Shown piece by piece: positions 47,850-60,799 of a stretch of DNA of 64,000 nt; the stretch's first letter is position 1, and every line of letters begins with the position of its first letter. The position numbers and the translations under genes are program-made. Source of the stretch: Siphonodentalium dalli (lineage: Eukaryota > Mollusca > Scaphopoda > Gadilida > Siphonodentaliidae); assembly GCA_032622095.1 (NCBI GenBank), contig CP136066.1, positions 130,789,917 to 130,853,916 of the forward strand, in the 5' to 3' direction. The notes beneath the pieces are model-generated. The model was not told the DNA's origin. It saw nothing but the letters and a program-made list of their open reading frames with translations, and did no database searches.

Positions 47850-48430
47850 TGAATTGATCATTGTGAAGGTCAAGGTCAGGTCGGAGTCACGATTTGACCG
47901 GTCCAAAACAATCAGTGGACAAAGGTAACCCCACGTATCAAATTTCGTCGAAATCCCATCAAAATTGGCGATTTGACATTGAAGTTACCCGATTTGAAGG
48001 TCAAGGTCACGTCGCACGGGCAAATGAATATGCTTATGAGACTCCCCATACGAAAGTACCCCCACATACCAAGTTTCATCGAAATCCCGTGATATTCGGG
48101 CGTTTGACCTTGAAATGACCCGATTTAAAGGTCAAGGTCACGTCGCACGGGCAAATTAATAGGCCTATGCCACTCCCCGGCCGAAGGTATCCCCACATAC
48201 CAAGTTTCATCGAAATCCCGTGATATTCCGGCGTTTGACCTTGAAATGACCCGATTTCAAGGTCAAGGTCATGTCGCACGGACAAATTAATAGGCCCATG
48301 CCACCCCCCGGCCGAAAATACCCCCATATACCAAGTTTCATCGAAATCGGCTCGGGCGTTTTCGAGTTCATCGCGAACACACAGACAGACACACACACAG
48401 ACAGATCTTCCAAAAATATATAATAGACTA
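47850..48430 (+). mobile_element. Modular tandem-core repeat, type A (GGTCAAGGTCACGTCGCACG)
   Basis: Core units of about 125 bp contain AAGGTCAAGGTCACGTCGCA, CATACCAAGTTTCATCGAAA and GATATTCGGGCGTTTGACC-like sequence. They are followed by an ACAGACAG tract and the tail ATATATAATAGACTAG. The same family is at 62866-64000. Frames of 70-106 codons through it are repeat products. Confidence 0.7.
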
Positions 48431-49090
48431 GCCGATGAGCCCGACGTTGTCCGGGCTATTCAAAAACCAAATTTCAAGTCGATAGCTCTACCCGTTTCCG
48501 AGATCTGGTCTGCGCATGCGCGAAGCTGGCGTCGCACGGGCTCGGCGACCCGATAAAATTCGTATCCGGGGCAAGATACATTCACATACCAAATTTCAAG
48601 TCGATAGCTCCACCCGTTTCCGAGATCTCGTCTGCGCATGCGCGAAGCTGGCGTCGCACGGACTCGGCGACCCGAAAAAATTCGTATCCGAGGCAAGATA
48701 CATTCACATACCAAATTTCAAGTCGATAGCTCCACCCGTTTCCGAGATCTCGTCTGCGCATGCGCGAATCAGGCGCCGCACGGGCTCGGCGACCCGATAA
48801 AATTCGTATCCGGGGCAAGATACATTCACATACCAAATTTCAAGTCGATAGCTCCACCCGTTTCCGATATCTGGTCTGTGCATGCGCGAAGCGGGCGCCA
48901 CACGGGCTCGCCAATACGACAACGACGACCGCCTGGTCAAACTACACACACGTACCAAGTTTCGTCCCGATCGGTCGAGAATCGTAGATTTGTATTAATG
49001 ACAGACAGACAGACAAACAAACAGACAGACAGACAGACAGACAGAGGTCTTCAAAATATATATGAGATATATATATATATATATATATTC
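48431..49090 (+). mobile_element. Modular tandem-core repeat, type B (122-bp units)
   Basis: Begins right after the type A tail with CCCGACGTTGTCCGGGC, similar to the type A head CCCGACTTCGTCCGGGC. The core is four units of about 122 bp with AAATTTCAAGTCGATAGCTC, CCCGTTTCCGAGATCT, TGCGCATGCGCGAA and CGACCCGA. It ends in (CAGA)n at about 49000-49045 and an AT tract at 49055-49090. Head and tail resemble type A but the core is unrelated. Confidence 0.7.
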
Positions 49091-49189
49091 ATGGCTATAA
49101 ATATAACATCAGTTGTTCGTCTTGTCCCATTTTTGAACCTCTCCTTCCGAAAAGTGTGAATACAAATAGAGATCAAGCTTTGAGCCAGT

Positions 49190-49410
49190 ATTCACTTATA
49201 GTGGACGGCCAATGCCAAAAGTGGTCGGATACCCCTACTCTTAGCAGAACAAGTTGAAGACAACTTTTTCTGGAATGTAAATCTATGTCATTTATGAAAA
49301 AGATTCTTGGCCTTGCCGGAATTGGTGCAGCTGTGTATAGTAAGACTATTTGTGAAGGTAGCATACCGAAAAATCAGCCTATTTTAAGCGGTTGAACAGC
49401 AATACACAAT
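49190..49410 (+). repeat. Dispersed repeat, plus copy
   Basis: Contains AGAACAAGTTGAAGACAACT, TGTAAATCTATGT, TAGTAAGACTATTTGTGAAG and GGTTGAACAGCAAT. An inverted copy is at 60800-60980. This copy has about 40 bp (TTCTTGGCCTTGCCGGAATT region) that the other lacks. Confidence 0.65.
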
Positions 49411-49739
49411 TTGTTAAAATATAATAAAATCACAATAAACAGAACAATCCATTTGTTACTATGGGATACATGGTGGTACTAGATACGAACGTTCTTATTT
49501 TGTTCTGGTTTGTTTGAGATTTCGGGACGTCATGGTAGAGCATGTAACGTTCTGCGTCAAAAATCATGACGATTCAGATAAAATGACGCCCATCAACCCT
49601 GTACAAAACTAGCATGATGGACCTAGCCCATCGTATCATATATTATTGGTAAGAGTAGAGTATTTGCTGGAGGTATTAACTTTGCTATCATGTCCCTACA
49701 AATTTTGAAAAAAAATAGGCAAAAACCCTCCCCCAATGT
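49411..49739. other. No supported feature
   Basis: AT-rich sequence; nothing recognised. Confidence 0.4.
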
Positions 49740-50830
49740 CATAAAATACGAAATATAGCTATCGCCTGGGATTGGATAACAGAATGATAGAATAATGCGT
49801 AGTATTTGCTTTTATTCAATGTAGAAAACACACAACAAGTGGAAAATGGGAATTTCCATCCATATTCACTATTAGAATAGCATCAAAATTCAAGATGGCG
49901 TCCAATATGGCGGTCAGTTTTAATTTTAAGACTTAGTGAAGGGACATACGAACAATCCAGAAAAGGAACTTCCCCAGTGGTAAAATATGTATTATTGTAA
50001 TGACTACATATAATTACATTTCATATCAAACATTAGTTTCACCATTAATACATCTTTTCAATTGGTAATATAATATGCAAACATTTATTCCTCCATCTAA
50101 TGTCCAAAAATTCAAATTAAAGTTATCGCATGGGATTGGAACTACGAATGATAGCATACTGCGCAGTATCTTGTTTCATTTAATGTAGTAATGTAGTACA
50201 CACATACGAAGTAACAGGTATGAATTTCCATCCATATTCACCATTAGAAGAGTATCAAACTCCAAGATTGCGTCCAATAATATGGCGACCAATTTTAATT
50301 TTAACACTTAGCTAACGGACCTACGATCGAACTAGAAAGAGGATGTCTCATCTGGCATATTGTATATAATTGCAGTGACTACATATAATATATTTCATAT
50401 CGAACAGTAGTTTCACAGTTAGTCCATATTATCAGTTGGAACGTTAGTAAACAAAAACTTAATCACCACACAGTCACAAACGTCCACACAAAATCGGCAC
50501 TGTGGACTCTAGTCCAGAATGCAAAGAATTAAGCAATTCGTTTGGAATTACTTTGTGTTGAATACAACGAAGAAATATAAAGTGTGAAATTTAAATCCAC
50601 ATCTGGTCTTAGCAGACAATTAACATCCAAGATGGCGCCCAACATGACGGCTAATTCTAACATCAACACTTTGGAACAACGAATAAGAAAGCCGACCAAA
50701 ACTGTTTGCAGCGATATATTGTTTAGATTGTGTGTTATATATTAGACGCGATATGTTGTGCTTGGGTGGCGGTGGTGAAAACAATATATGTTCAGATGAA
50801 TCTTGACATGATTGTCTCAAATTAACTTTC
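49740..50830 (+). repeat. Three diverged tandem units of about 360 bp
   Basis: Units beginning near 49745, 50115 and 50510 share TATCGC-TGGGATTGGA, TTTCCATCCATATTCAC, CAAGATGGCGTCCAA and GACTACATATAAT. The third is the most diverged (CCAAGATGGCGCCCAACATG). Confidence 0.65.
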
Positions 50831-52715
50831 TTATACCTCGATCAGCTCCGTATGGGCGGGTAAACCGTATCTCTCGTGTTGCCTATAATTTGGTAGTATC
50901 CTATATCACGTTCCAAATGTCACATCCTTCCCTATGCCACAGGTGTGACGCCAGGATTAACACTGGCTGAAAAATTGAATTCGTTGAATGTTTAGGTTGT
51001 CTTGTTTCAAATATTTGGATAAAGACAAACTAACAAAAATAAAAATCACTTAGCGAACTTCCGAGAATGACTTAAATAGTTTAATTGGCTGAATTACTGC
51101 ATCAACGGCAGCCGGGTGAGATAGATGTGTCAAATAAATATAATAATCGTGCATCGATCTCCAAAGCGCATTTTGACTATTGTTTGACATATATTTGATG
51201 TCATTTTGAGACGTTAAGTCATTAACAATATGTAGGCATCTGGTAGTAATAGAGGATGGTCATCAACCGTTACAAGTAATCATGGATTCGATGTAAGAAG
51301 TGATGTTGTGATGTTCAATAATAACATTTAACTTTCATTAATATGTTGTGATAGTCTTGAATGTGCAGTCCTCGTTAGCATGTGCTTTTGATTTTCCACC
51401 AACATTTTCAAAGAGGTCATCGCTAACTAGCTTTGCATGAGTTTTGGCAAATGAAACATTAAATAACAGAATCACTATCTAGTGTTATAACGAACCAAAG
51501 TCGGACGCTTTGGGTCGTATATAGACTATATCTGATTTTGTGACGTCACCAATTATTATCTAATACGACACTGGTGTTTTGAATTATAGCGACCACTTTT
51601 GTCTCACAGTAGATCGGTGGGCCTAAAGCATTAATGTCGTCATCGGAAATAAACGTGGGTCTTTCAATTTGCGGCGTTCCAAAATGAGGGGGAGTTAATA
51701 ATTATGCACAGTGAAGTTCATTCGTAGCGGCCGTTTACATATTATTGAGAACATAATTATGACATATTAAGGACTGTCAAATATTTGCATTGGAGTGGCC
51801 TAAAATATAAATCGCACGTGCAATGAGAAAATCGCAATCACTTTGGCAGGGCGGATACTGGAATCGCGATGCATGCACACGTAATTATATCGCTTTTAAA
51901 TTATCCCAATAATACATAGTACATACGTGAATCTGAAAATCCTTAGATATCCTTCTATTTTCATGAATAGACAATGAACACATCGCGAATTCGGTCGATG
52001 GTAAATACTACATGATGACGTTGTTCGTCGAGTTTTGTTGAAATCGACATGATGACATTTTATGAATAAAATGAACATGATGAAATCGACAAGCTTCTTC
52101 GTATAGTACACATCTCAATCGGATTGCGTCAGTAATATGATTGTTAATTTTAGTTAATTTATACTCCCCTCTCGACAACAACTAACAATCTTTACTTTTG
52201 AATGCTTTCAGTTTGATGTTGGTAGTTTATATTCTATAATAATTTGTAGGTTTTAAGTCTGAGGTGGTGAGCTCGTAGTCTGTTTGCATTGTGAAAATCT
52301 GATTTCTCACATGCTCTGATGTATGATTGTCCTAATTTATACACGAAATTGTTAGCTATAGGACCCACTCTGTCGATGAACCCTTGTGCATGTCTGAAGT
52401 GAAATTAATCATATAGTCATATAATCACACCACAATATAAGGCCTAAAGTGAATATTATTCGATGGGAATACGAATCTATATATCAAGTTATTTTTATAA
52501 GATAAAAAAGGCATAAATACACCCTAGCTTATGAGTGTGGTTTAGCTGTGGTTCGTTAATTACGCTAGCGTACGATCACATGCCTACACTCTGCGTAGGA
52601 TGCAGACGTGTTTTAGCTAGCTCCAGCTTAATTCACGCTACTGCCCAGCGGCGATAACCACGCCTGCCATAAATTGCCAGACTGAATTATAGCAGGTTAG
52701 ACATCACACGCCGAT
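50831..52715. other. No supported gene
   Basis: AT-rich sequence with only short chance frames. Confidence 0.4.
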
Positions 52716-52910
52716 ATGTCTGACAACAAGGAACGACGTGTTTCAAATTTGGTGGACTTACCACCAGAATTCGCTGGATATTTCTTCAATTCGACTTGTA
52801 CTTCATTGAAATCGCGACAACAAGAATACAAGTACTTTAGTTTAAATGTTTATTTGCGACGACAAGCTCTTTATTGGGGCAAATTACCACCGAAGCATGA
52901 TGAAAAATGA
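52716..52910 (+). CDS. Hypothetical small ORF (64 aa)
   Basis: ATG-started frame with soluble, charged composition (MSDNKERRVSNLVDLPPEFA at the start, WGKLPPKHDEK at the end). No known domain, membrane segment or signal peptide. The 150 bp upstream are less AT-rich than the surroundings, as a 5' UTR might be. It could be a first exon or chance. Confidence 0.25.
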   Translation: MSDNKERRVSNLVDLPPEFAGYFFNSTCTSLKSRQQEYKYFSLNVYLRRQALYWGKLPPKHDEK

Positions 52911-54570
52911 ACCTACACATGGCGTCGATTTTGAGATAAATTGTTCGATAATTTCGGATATTCACTGTTCTTGTCAAGCTGGATATGTAACACATAATAA
53001 ATATTCAATGTTATTATAATATATCTCTTCACAATAGACGCACGATCTATCAATTTATGTATGGTGTACCATACAATTTCCCTATTTCGATAAAAATTAG
53101 AGGACTTGTATGTTTTCATCCGTTGTAGTCAGTTTTTTGTACTTTTTCGAAGATGCACCATACTGGTATCAAAAAGTGTTCCATGTAATAATTGATTGTT
53201 TTTTTCTGGATAACTGATTGTTTTTTTCTGGATAATGATACATATTCTAATAGATGGGCAATATTGGATCCTATACTGGACTTATGAACGTGAACGTATT
53301 GATCATATATTGAGATGGTTTTGTGATCGACCGCCTTCAACCTCTTTGACTAAACTATCTATATATACGTACGTAGCAGTCCACCATCCTTTCCGATACA
53401 CCAAAGCATCTGATATTTGTTTTTTTTCTTTATTAACTCCTTAGTCAGTAATTTAGAATTTGAAAATACCACGCCTATACAGAAAGTGGGGGCAATTCCA
53501 TAGACATAGGTTCCAATACATACGGCATATATTGCTATATAGTGTTTATATATGTCCTAGAATAATATAGGGACTGTTTGCCGTGCGTATGGAGCCTATG
53601 TGTGTTGTAACTTGTAATAATTTTCAATTTTCAAATGACGTAGAGCAGACCACCCTATTACCAAGAAGGGCGTTATGGAACAACATCTGTACAATATATA
53701 ATAATCCTTTTATTTCAGACAAAAAGAACGCCCTTATCCCTGCCACGTGGGTGTGTATGGACTATGTAAAAACGTGACTTATATATCTAAGGAATTAATA
53801 AAGACATTTAAATTAAAAAAAATAATAATATTATAATAACAATTAATAATCTTCATAATTGGCACATTACGCGTATAGAACAAACATGTTTCAGTATATT
53901 GAGAAATTATTTTTCATATCACAGTTCCCTAATATTCCATTGGTCTGTCATAATGTTTGTGTATGTAAGTCCACGTATAAATGCCATGAATACCATTTAT
54001 TCACAACATATACCAATAAATGCTGTATAATGTACCAAATATAACCATCACAAATTCGAAAGCTATCAGGAAGAGGCGCCCTAATCAGCCAGTATTAATC
54101 GACAACAGGTGAATTTAACAGGAGCTGTCATATACTTTGGCCATTTTAGTGTCACTCATGATCTTTCCCCAACAAATCATCCCTTGGAGATTACAACACT
54201 ATGTGGTCCATTATCTCAAATGTGTACATAGTTTGATTTGATAGTTTTAACTAATAAGCTTATATAGCACTTCCTAATCCCCTCATCATATTTCCAGTTG
54301 TCACTTCTCTAGCTCAGCGTGACATTTCCAACCTTCATAATTTAATAATCCAAAAAGCCCATAGGGCGAAGCTTTCGCATTCTGTTACTGTTATATTATT
54401 ATATTGTGTCAACTTACATGAAACCAATACTCTTTTATACAAAATAAAATCAAAGCGACATAGAGTAAGCCGGTAAAATGAGTCTTTTTGTCTAACCGCC
54501 TGTTCGCAGAAGCGACCATTGCTCCAGGCTGTATAATGAAATTATCTCATTGGCTCACACAGCTAATTGC
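52911..54570. other. No confident gene; weak ORF with a poly(A)-like signal
   Basis: A 62-codon ATG frame (53589 to stop at 53777) ends about 20 bp before AATAAA and an A-rich tract, resembling the 3' end of a transcript or an integrated cDNA. The protein is unrecognised. TTGTTTTTTTCTGGATAA is duplicated at 53195-53235. Confidence 0.3.
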
Positions 54571-54581
54571 GGTAGGGTCAA

Positions 54582-57241
54582 TTGTCAGACCACTGCCAAT
54601 TATCCGCCCACATTAAAGTCGCGAACAAAATCGATAAACAGGGAAACAATAGACATAATATTCAAGCGTTAAACTGCAAACGCATATGGACAATGAAGAG
54701 CAAAGCTCGTGCAGTGGTCACCGCATCCAGTATGATTATCAGACAACGATTAGCAAACTTTCGAACTAAAGATTATGCGATGACTGCGAGTGGTACAGAC
54801 GCACGCACATTAGATATGGCGAATATACACAGAGATATCAATAATCAATGTACTAAACCTATTAAAACAACTGAGAAAAATATTAGACCGAAGAAACGTA
54901 AATGGTTTGATATGGACAGCACAAATGCAAAGAAAGAAATGACGACTGCGTTTAGTGACATGAAAAAATCTCTGTTCGATCGACAACTCATTTTGCGCTA
55001 TTTCAAAGCCAAAAAGAAATACAAGAAACTAACTAAATACAAATATAAAACATATATTCAGACTATGATCGATAAGCTGAGAGAGATGGAAAATAGGAGC
55101 CCAAAAGAATACTGGAAAATAATAAATCGGTTGACGGCCAGAAAGAGACAGACATCATTAGAACCGGACCCCGATACACTGGTTGAGTTTTTAAAGACAT
55201 TGTACGGTAATACAACTCCAAATATAAACCACATCCAATCGAATGAATGGAACCAAAACTTGAACACCACTTGAATAATATCCCCATAAAGCAAAGCCGA
55301 AGTCCTGTCAAATATATCTCAACTGAAAAATAATAAATCGTCCGGCTCCGACAATGTATCAAACGAATTCCTCAAAACGGTGGTACCTCTAATGTTAGAC
55401 GAAGTAACCAAACTTTTCAATCAGGTACTTCTCTCAGGATATTACCCACAGGAATGGAGCAAATCCGTGCTTTCAGCAATATACAAAAAAGGAGCACGTG
55501 ATCAGCGGGATCCGAATAACTATAGAGCAATAGCTATTAGCAATACTATTGGAAAACTATTCAACAAAATTATCAACAATCGAATTAACACATATCTTGA
55601 GGAAAATGGAATCATAAGTAATAACCAATTTGGATTCCGGAAAAATCATGGGACACAAGAATGCATGTTTGTGTTGAAATCTATTATAGACAAATATAAA
55701 AGCAAGCGCAAACCCGTATATCTAGCATTTATCGATTTTTAAAAAGCATTTGATTCAATAAACAGGGAGTTGTTATTCGAGAAAATGATGAATATTCAAA
55801 TAGGGGGAAATATTCTAAACATTTTGCGCTCAATATATAGTTCAAGCGACTACATTATCAAAACATCACAAGGACTTTCGCAGGCCTTTGCCTCAACTAT
55901 AGGGGTGAGACCAGGGTATTCGCTGTCCCCTACCCTAATTAAGATATTTATTGACGACATCAAATCATGTTTTGATGAATCTTGCGGTTCATGCACCCTA
56001 CAACAATCTAAAATTAACCACTTACTATTTGCCGATGACCTACTTCTAGTTTCGGAAAGCCAAACTGGCTTACAAAGATCACTTGATAAAGTTGTCAGCT
56101 ACTCTCAATACAACGTATTACCCTTTAACATCAACACAACTGAAGTAATGGTGGTTAATCAAAACTCTACTGGTTACGTGCCAGTTCCAATGTTCAAAGT
56201 TTTGGGTAATGAGTTGAAAATTTGCGATCAGTTTTCATACCTTGGACTATTTTTTACGAAGAGTGGACAATATAAACTCGCCCAAGAGTCATTGAGTACA
56301 AAAGCACTTAAATGCACAAACTGCGACGTGAAATGATAAATCGCTACCACATATCTATACCACTGGCACTAAAACTTTTTAATACACTAGTAAAACCAAT
56401 TTTGCTTTATGGAAGCGAAATATGGGCACCAGAGGTATCGCGTGATGATAACTCGCCCTCTGAGAAGATACACTTGAGCTTCTGCAAAATGATACTCGGT
56501 GTAGGATCGAAGGCGGTCAACCATGCAGTGAGAGTAGAACTCGGCGTATATCCTATTTATGTCGAGTGCATAACACAGGCGTTTAAATTTTTGAAGCGAA
56601 TTAATGATCACCCGAAACGAATCTTGCGCGAAGCACATAGATCAAGCGAATCAAATACAATAAAACCCTCACTTATAACAATGAAAGAGAAGTATGTTGC
56701 GTCATTGAACATGGCAGATGGAAATAGTTTGCACATTTCGGATAACTATATTAATAACGCCACAGAAAGATTGAAGGATGAATACATAAATAAGTATATT
56801 CTTAGTGCAGACGATCCACACAGTAAACTAAGGACATACAATCAATTCAAAACCATTTTTCGGCTCGAACCATATCTGTTATATACAACTTCGATTAAAG
56901 ACCGTGAACAATTCTATAGACTTCGAATCAGTTGTCACTCATTAGAAATAGAAAAAGGCCGACACAAACGCCTACCGACACCAGCCGATAAGCGGATATG
57001 CAAAATGTGCAATGCTAACTCGGTGGAAGACGAGAAGCATTTTGTCCTCCACTGTGCTAAATACGACAAGTTGAGAAAACGTCTATTCGAAGAACTGAAT
57101 CATAAAAGCAGCGCATTTCTAAGAGCCAGTAATATTTCAAAATTTATATACATAATGCGAAACGACCAACCAAATACAAGTAATGTGATCAGTCGAGCTA
57201 TCAAAGAATTCTTTGAAACGAGAGAAGAAGCCCGTGATTGA
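54582..57241 (+). pseudogene. LINE ORF2 (endonuclease tail, reverse transcriptase, Cys/His knuckle)
   Basis: The first frame (54582-55274) starts with SDHCQLSAHIKV, the conserved end of an APE-type endonuclease domain; the rest of that domain is missing, with a stop four codons upstream, so the copy is 5' truncated. Reverse-transcriptase landmarks follow: KNNKSSGSDNVSNEFLK, YPQEWSKSVLSAIYKKGA, DPNNYRAIAISNTIGKLF, NNQFGFRKNHGT, FIDF, KAFDSINRELL, and the catalytic LLFADDLLLVSE (FADD codons 56028-56039). The C-terminal part (56312-57241) has LYGSEIWAPE and a C-x2-C-x9-H-x4-C knuckle near residue 230 of that frame. Lesions: a frameshift near 55275-55290, an in-frame stop at 55740-55742 inside the usual F-DF-KAFD motif, and a frameshift near 56305-56312. 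Otherwise intact, so fairly young. Clade not assigned. Confidence 0.9.
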
Positions 57242-58488
57242 GGAATGAATTAATAATTATTTTCTATTCCACACGATATCATAGGTCAGCATACAATGTT
57301 ATTTGCACGCTTATATTATGGAGTTTCTACAAAGTCACATTGTATAAATGTAGTTTTAATGTTGAAAGTTTACTACACGAACTATGTATGTATAATTATG
57401 TAAATTATATGTCTTCTTATTATGTAATGCATACGGCTCACATGAGTGTTTTTATGCTAATAAATATCATCATATCATCATCATATTATGCAGTAACCAA
57501 ACATTGCATACATTTTGAAATCTTACAAATAAGATGTCTAATCACTATCTGGATTTGGGAAAGTAGGATATGAGTCCACGCACATCATACTAACTACATA
57601 TTAAAGTAACATGGAATTCATCATCAATCAATAGTTTATTCGTACACAAACAAAATGCTCTTTCATGACATAACATGGGACAACAATGCCCATCTTCAAC
57701 TTTCAACTTCAACTTTTTTATTCAGTCTTATAACATTTTACATTGTATAGACTGTATATATTCATAACATATTTACAATAATAAATGAGTCACGTGATAT
57801 ACAGGACAAATCTGTCCTAATTTGGAAAAAAAACATTCCAAGAAGGCCACCGAGGGCACAATCCCGGTCCGCCAACGGTGATGTTCAGGAACTATCACCA
57901 TCAGAGGGCCGGGTCCCTGCTCTCCTCCGCCTTCCATGAACTGTGATTCCATGGTGCAATCACTGCACAGAATCACCCTCCCCCACAATATATAACACAA
58001 AGATCAAAATCAAATTATTAAGTAATATGTAGTACAACGTGTGGCACTTTTATGGGGATATATAACACAGATGTCACATACATACATACATACACATACA
58101 TACATATGTACATGTACGCATGTGGAAACTGAGTAAATAAATGTGATCTAGCTCCATCTCCCATTTTGAGGTACGTCACTGCATTCAGATATTCAGGTCA
58201 GTTGGTACGCTTAGCACTAAATTGTGTCGCGCGTGTTTCTTAAAATAGAAATGATACTGTTAATCGGTTTCACGGTCACTGGGTCAGTACGTTCATCGTG
58301 CTTCGAGACGATTTCTTTCTGTTGGTTTTTATGTAATTCGCTCGTAAGTTTGTTCACAATGAGGAAAATTTGACATGGAATTACATTTTCAATATGTGCG
58401 CGTGTTCTCTGAGTGGATTGAGATAGAACAGATAGTGTCGGCAAGAACGTTATAGTTCATAAACAATCTTGCATAGGCACCTTTTTGT
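57242..58488. other. LINE 3' flank and unassigned sequence
   Basis: AT-rich tail with ATC repeats (57465-57485) follows the LINE. At 57830-57990 there is a more GC-balanced block containing ACCGAGGGCACAATCCCGG and AGAGGGCCGGGTCCCTGCTC that may be a short interspersed element. (CATA)n lies at about 58076-58105. Confidence 0.35.
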
Positions 58489-58568
58489 TAGATCATGCCA
58501 TGAATCTCCACCCCAGCTGTCAGCGGGAGTAAGCTGTCAGCGGGAGCAGAGGTTCATGGCATGATCTA
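58489..58568. repeat. Near-perfect 20-bp stem hairpin enclosing a 15-bp tandem
   Basis: TAGATCATGCCATGAATCTC (58489-58508) pairs with the inverted copy at 58549-58568 with one mismatch. The loop holds AGCTGTCAGCGGGAG twice. It may be a tiny MITE-like unit. Confidence 0.75.
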
Positions 58569-58599
58569 CATTTTAGTTAGCAGTCAGTGGATTTTTGAA

Positions 58600-59610
58600 T
58601 TTTCTCCCTTTGACTGCACATTGGAGCATCACAGGCTGATCTGTAGACTAAATACATTTAGTCTCCATATCCCCTGGTGGTCCATATGCAGTCATTGGTT
58701 CAAATTCAGCCTACATTGATATATGCTTTTATATGACACACTCCAGGACAAGTGCATAAGTACAGTACATGTGCATGTCATATTGAAATAGATCTTTAAT
58801 ATTAACCCATGAAGCTTTTGGCAAATTTGAGATATGATTTCATGTGTATTACAACACACATGTCATGTAGAGTGATAATTTTCTTGGTAAGATGTCGCTA
58901 CTGTGATATAACATAAACTAGAGACTTATTTTGTATCTATTTGTTTCTCTAATAACACTACTTGTCAGTTATATAATAGTACTTTTCCAAATTCAAGTAA
59001 ATAAATAGATATCATTTTACCATACACTTATTTTCAAGTCAAATGTCTGACCTACTGATGCCAAGTTTCAATTTTACTATCACATGTACTGTATATTGGT
59101 ATCCAGTTGACATGTTGTGTTATCTCCCTTTGACTGCACATGGGAACTGTTCCAGGCTGACATGGGCACCATATATAACTTTATTTGACTCGAAGTCATA
59201 CATTAAGTCTCCGTGTCCCCTGTCTGGTCCATATGCAGTCATCGGTTTAAATTGGACATAACTTGTGCTATACATTTATGCACAACTGTAATACAGAAGT
59301 TGGTGTCGTCTCTGAAAAAACTTACAAATGTAGCTTCCATGTGATATCGCTGCTGTAATACTAGTAATATAGACTAGAGACTTATTTTGTATCCATTTGT
59401 TTCTCTAATAACACTACTTGTTAGTTATGTAATAGTACTTTTCCAAATTCAGGTAAATAAATAGATATTATTTTACCATACACTAATTTTCAAGCCAAAT
59501 ATCTGGCCTACTGATACAAAATTTCAATTTTACTATCACATAATACAGTGTATATTGGTAATATATTGGTAACATATTGACATATGTTGTGTTACCTCCC
59601 TTTGGGTTAC
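58600..59610 (+). repeat. Tandem duplication of about 480 bp
   Basis: 58605-59120 and 59110-59610 share CTCCCTTTGACTGCACAT, GGTCCATATGCAGTCAT, GAGACTTATTTTGTATC, TTTGTTTCTCTAATAACACT and ATTTCAATTTTACTATCACA in the same order. Divergence is moderate. A 72-codon frame at 59043-59261 lies inside and is not credited. Confidence 0.8.
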
Positions 59611-59826
59611 CTCCCATTCAATCGTTATACATGTATTCATAGTGATCGAGAGCGTGCAGCTTTGTATAATCGTCCGAGTTTCGGCCCAGCGTCCAACAAG
59701 AGAACAACACCACACACATGTGCATATAAGTTGTTTTCGCCATATGTTGCTTGATCTGCATGTTTTTGCATACATTGATATTTTAGTCTCGAATAATACG
59801 TGCGTTAAATTGTGGTGATTGTCAAA

Positions 59827-60051
59827 ATGATTCGTATATGGTACAAACAGAAGATATTGAGTTCACTGGCTAACCTAATTGAAATTGAATCTTCTGTATC
59901 TCCGGCGGATATCATATATGCATTAGTTCTTAGGGACGTGGGTCCGGATTACATGTATAGTAATATCTCTCACGCTAATACATTTTATTGGTACATAGGT
60001 GACAGTGCGATAATCACCACTGAAACATGCACGTTGGTGCTCCATTTATAA
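59827..60051 (+). CDS. Hypothetical small ORF (74 aa)
   Basis: ATG frame MIRIWYKQKILSSLANLIEI onward, with protein-like composition (SSVSPADIIYALVLRDVGP) and no recognised domain. Two further short ATG frames follow: 60103-60171, running directly into GTAAGT at 60172, and 60505-60711 (68 aa), with GTAAGT at 60511. They could be separate exons, alternative first exons, or chance. Confidence 0.2.
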   Translation: MIRIWYKQKILSSLANLIEIESSVSPADIIYALVLRDVGPDYMYSNISHANTFYWYIGDSAIITTETCTLVLHL

Positions 60052-60799
60052 TTGCCGTTATATTATATCCATAAGCAAGGTATGACTCACTAGCAAATCA
60101 GAATGTCACTGGAAAAAGATGTTTTGATCACGATTCTTTTGAGTCAGATGGCATTTGAATTAGATAAAATGGTAAGTAATGAACAACTGTTGGCTAGCAG
60201 CAAATATAAACACAATTGAAATGGCGACAGACATGATGCAATTCGAAATAAACACTAGCCATCAGTCTTGATATATACCGTCTTAATATATATTTAAAGG
60301 TATGTGGCACGGGCTCTGTGGAATAAATCACTTCTTTCTTTCATTGTTCTTCAAGTTGGTGAACATTAAATGTGAGTTACCCCTGCGTGCTTGCCTTGAG
60401 GGCTGATTGAAATGCTACGCTGAGGAGTCATTTAAGCATACCGATGCTGGTAAATAAATTAAGAAATTGCCATTAAATAAATAAACAAACATATTTCTTT
60501 CAAAATGGTGGTAAGTCTTTTCTCCTGTTTGAGCCTATTTGACAGTATACGCTATCTACACAGTACAGAAGTTACTCTCCATTGTAGATCCCTAACTCAA
60601 TGCACAGTGGCTACGTGCAGAGTGCTCTCTCTGAGTCAAGATGTTTTTGACGCAGAACGTTACATTATCAACCACGACGTCGCGAAATCTCAAGCCAACC
60701 AGAACAAATAAGAACGCGCGGATCTAGTATCACCATGTACCACATAATAACAAATATATCGTTCTGTTTATTGTGATTTGGTTATCTTTTAACAAATTG

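Noticed and set aside
47894-48987. Frames of 70-173 codons in the tandem-core repeats (also 62813-63989)
   Set aside because: They follow the repeat period, occur on both strands and carry no domain.
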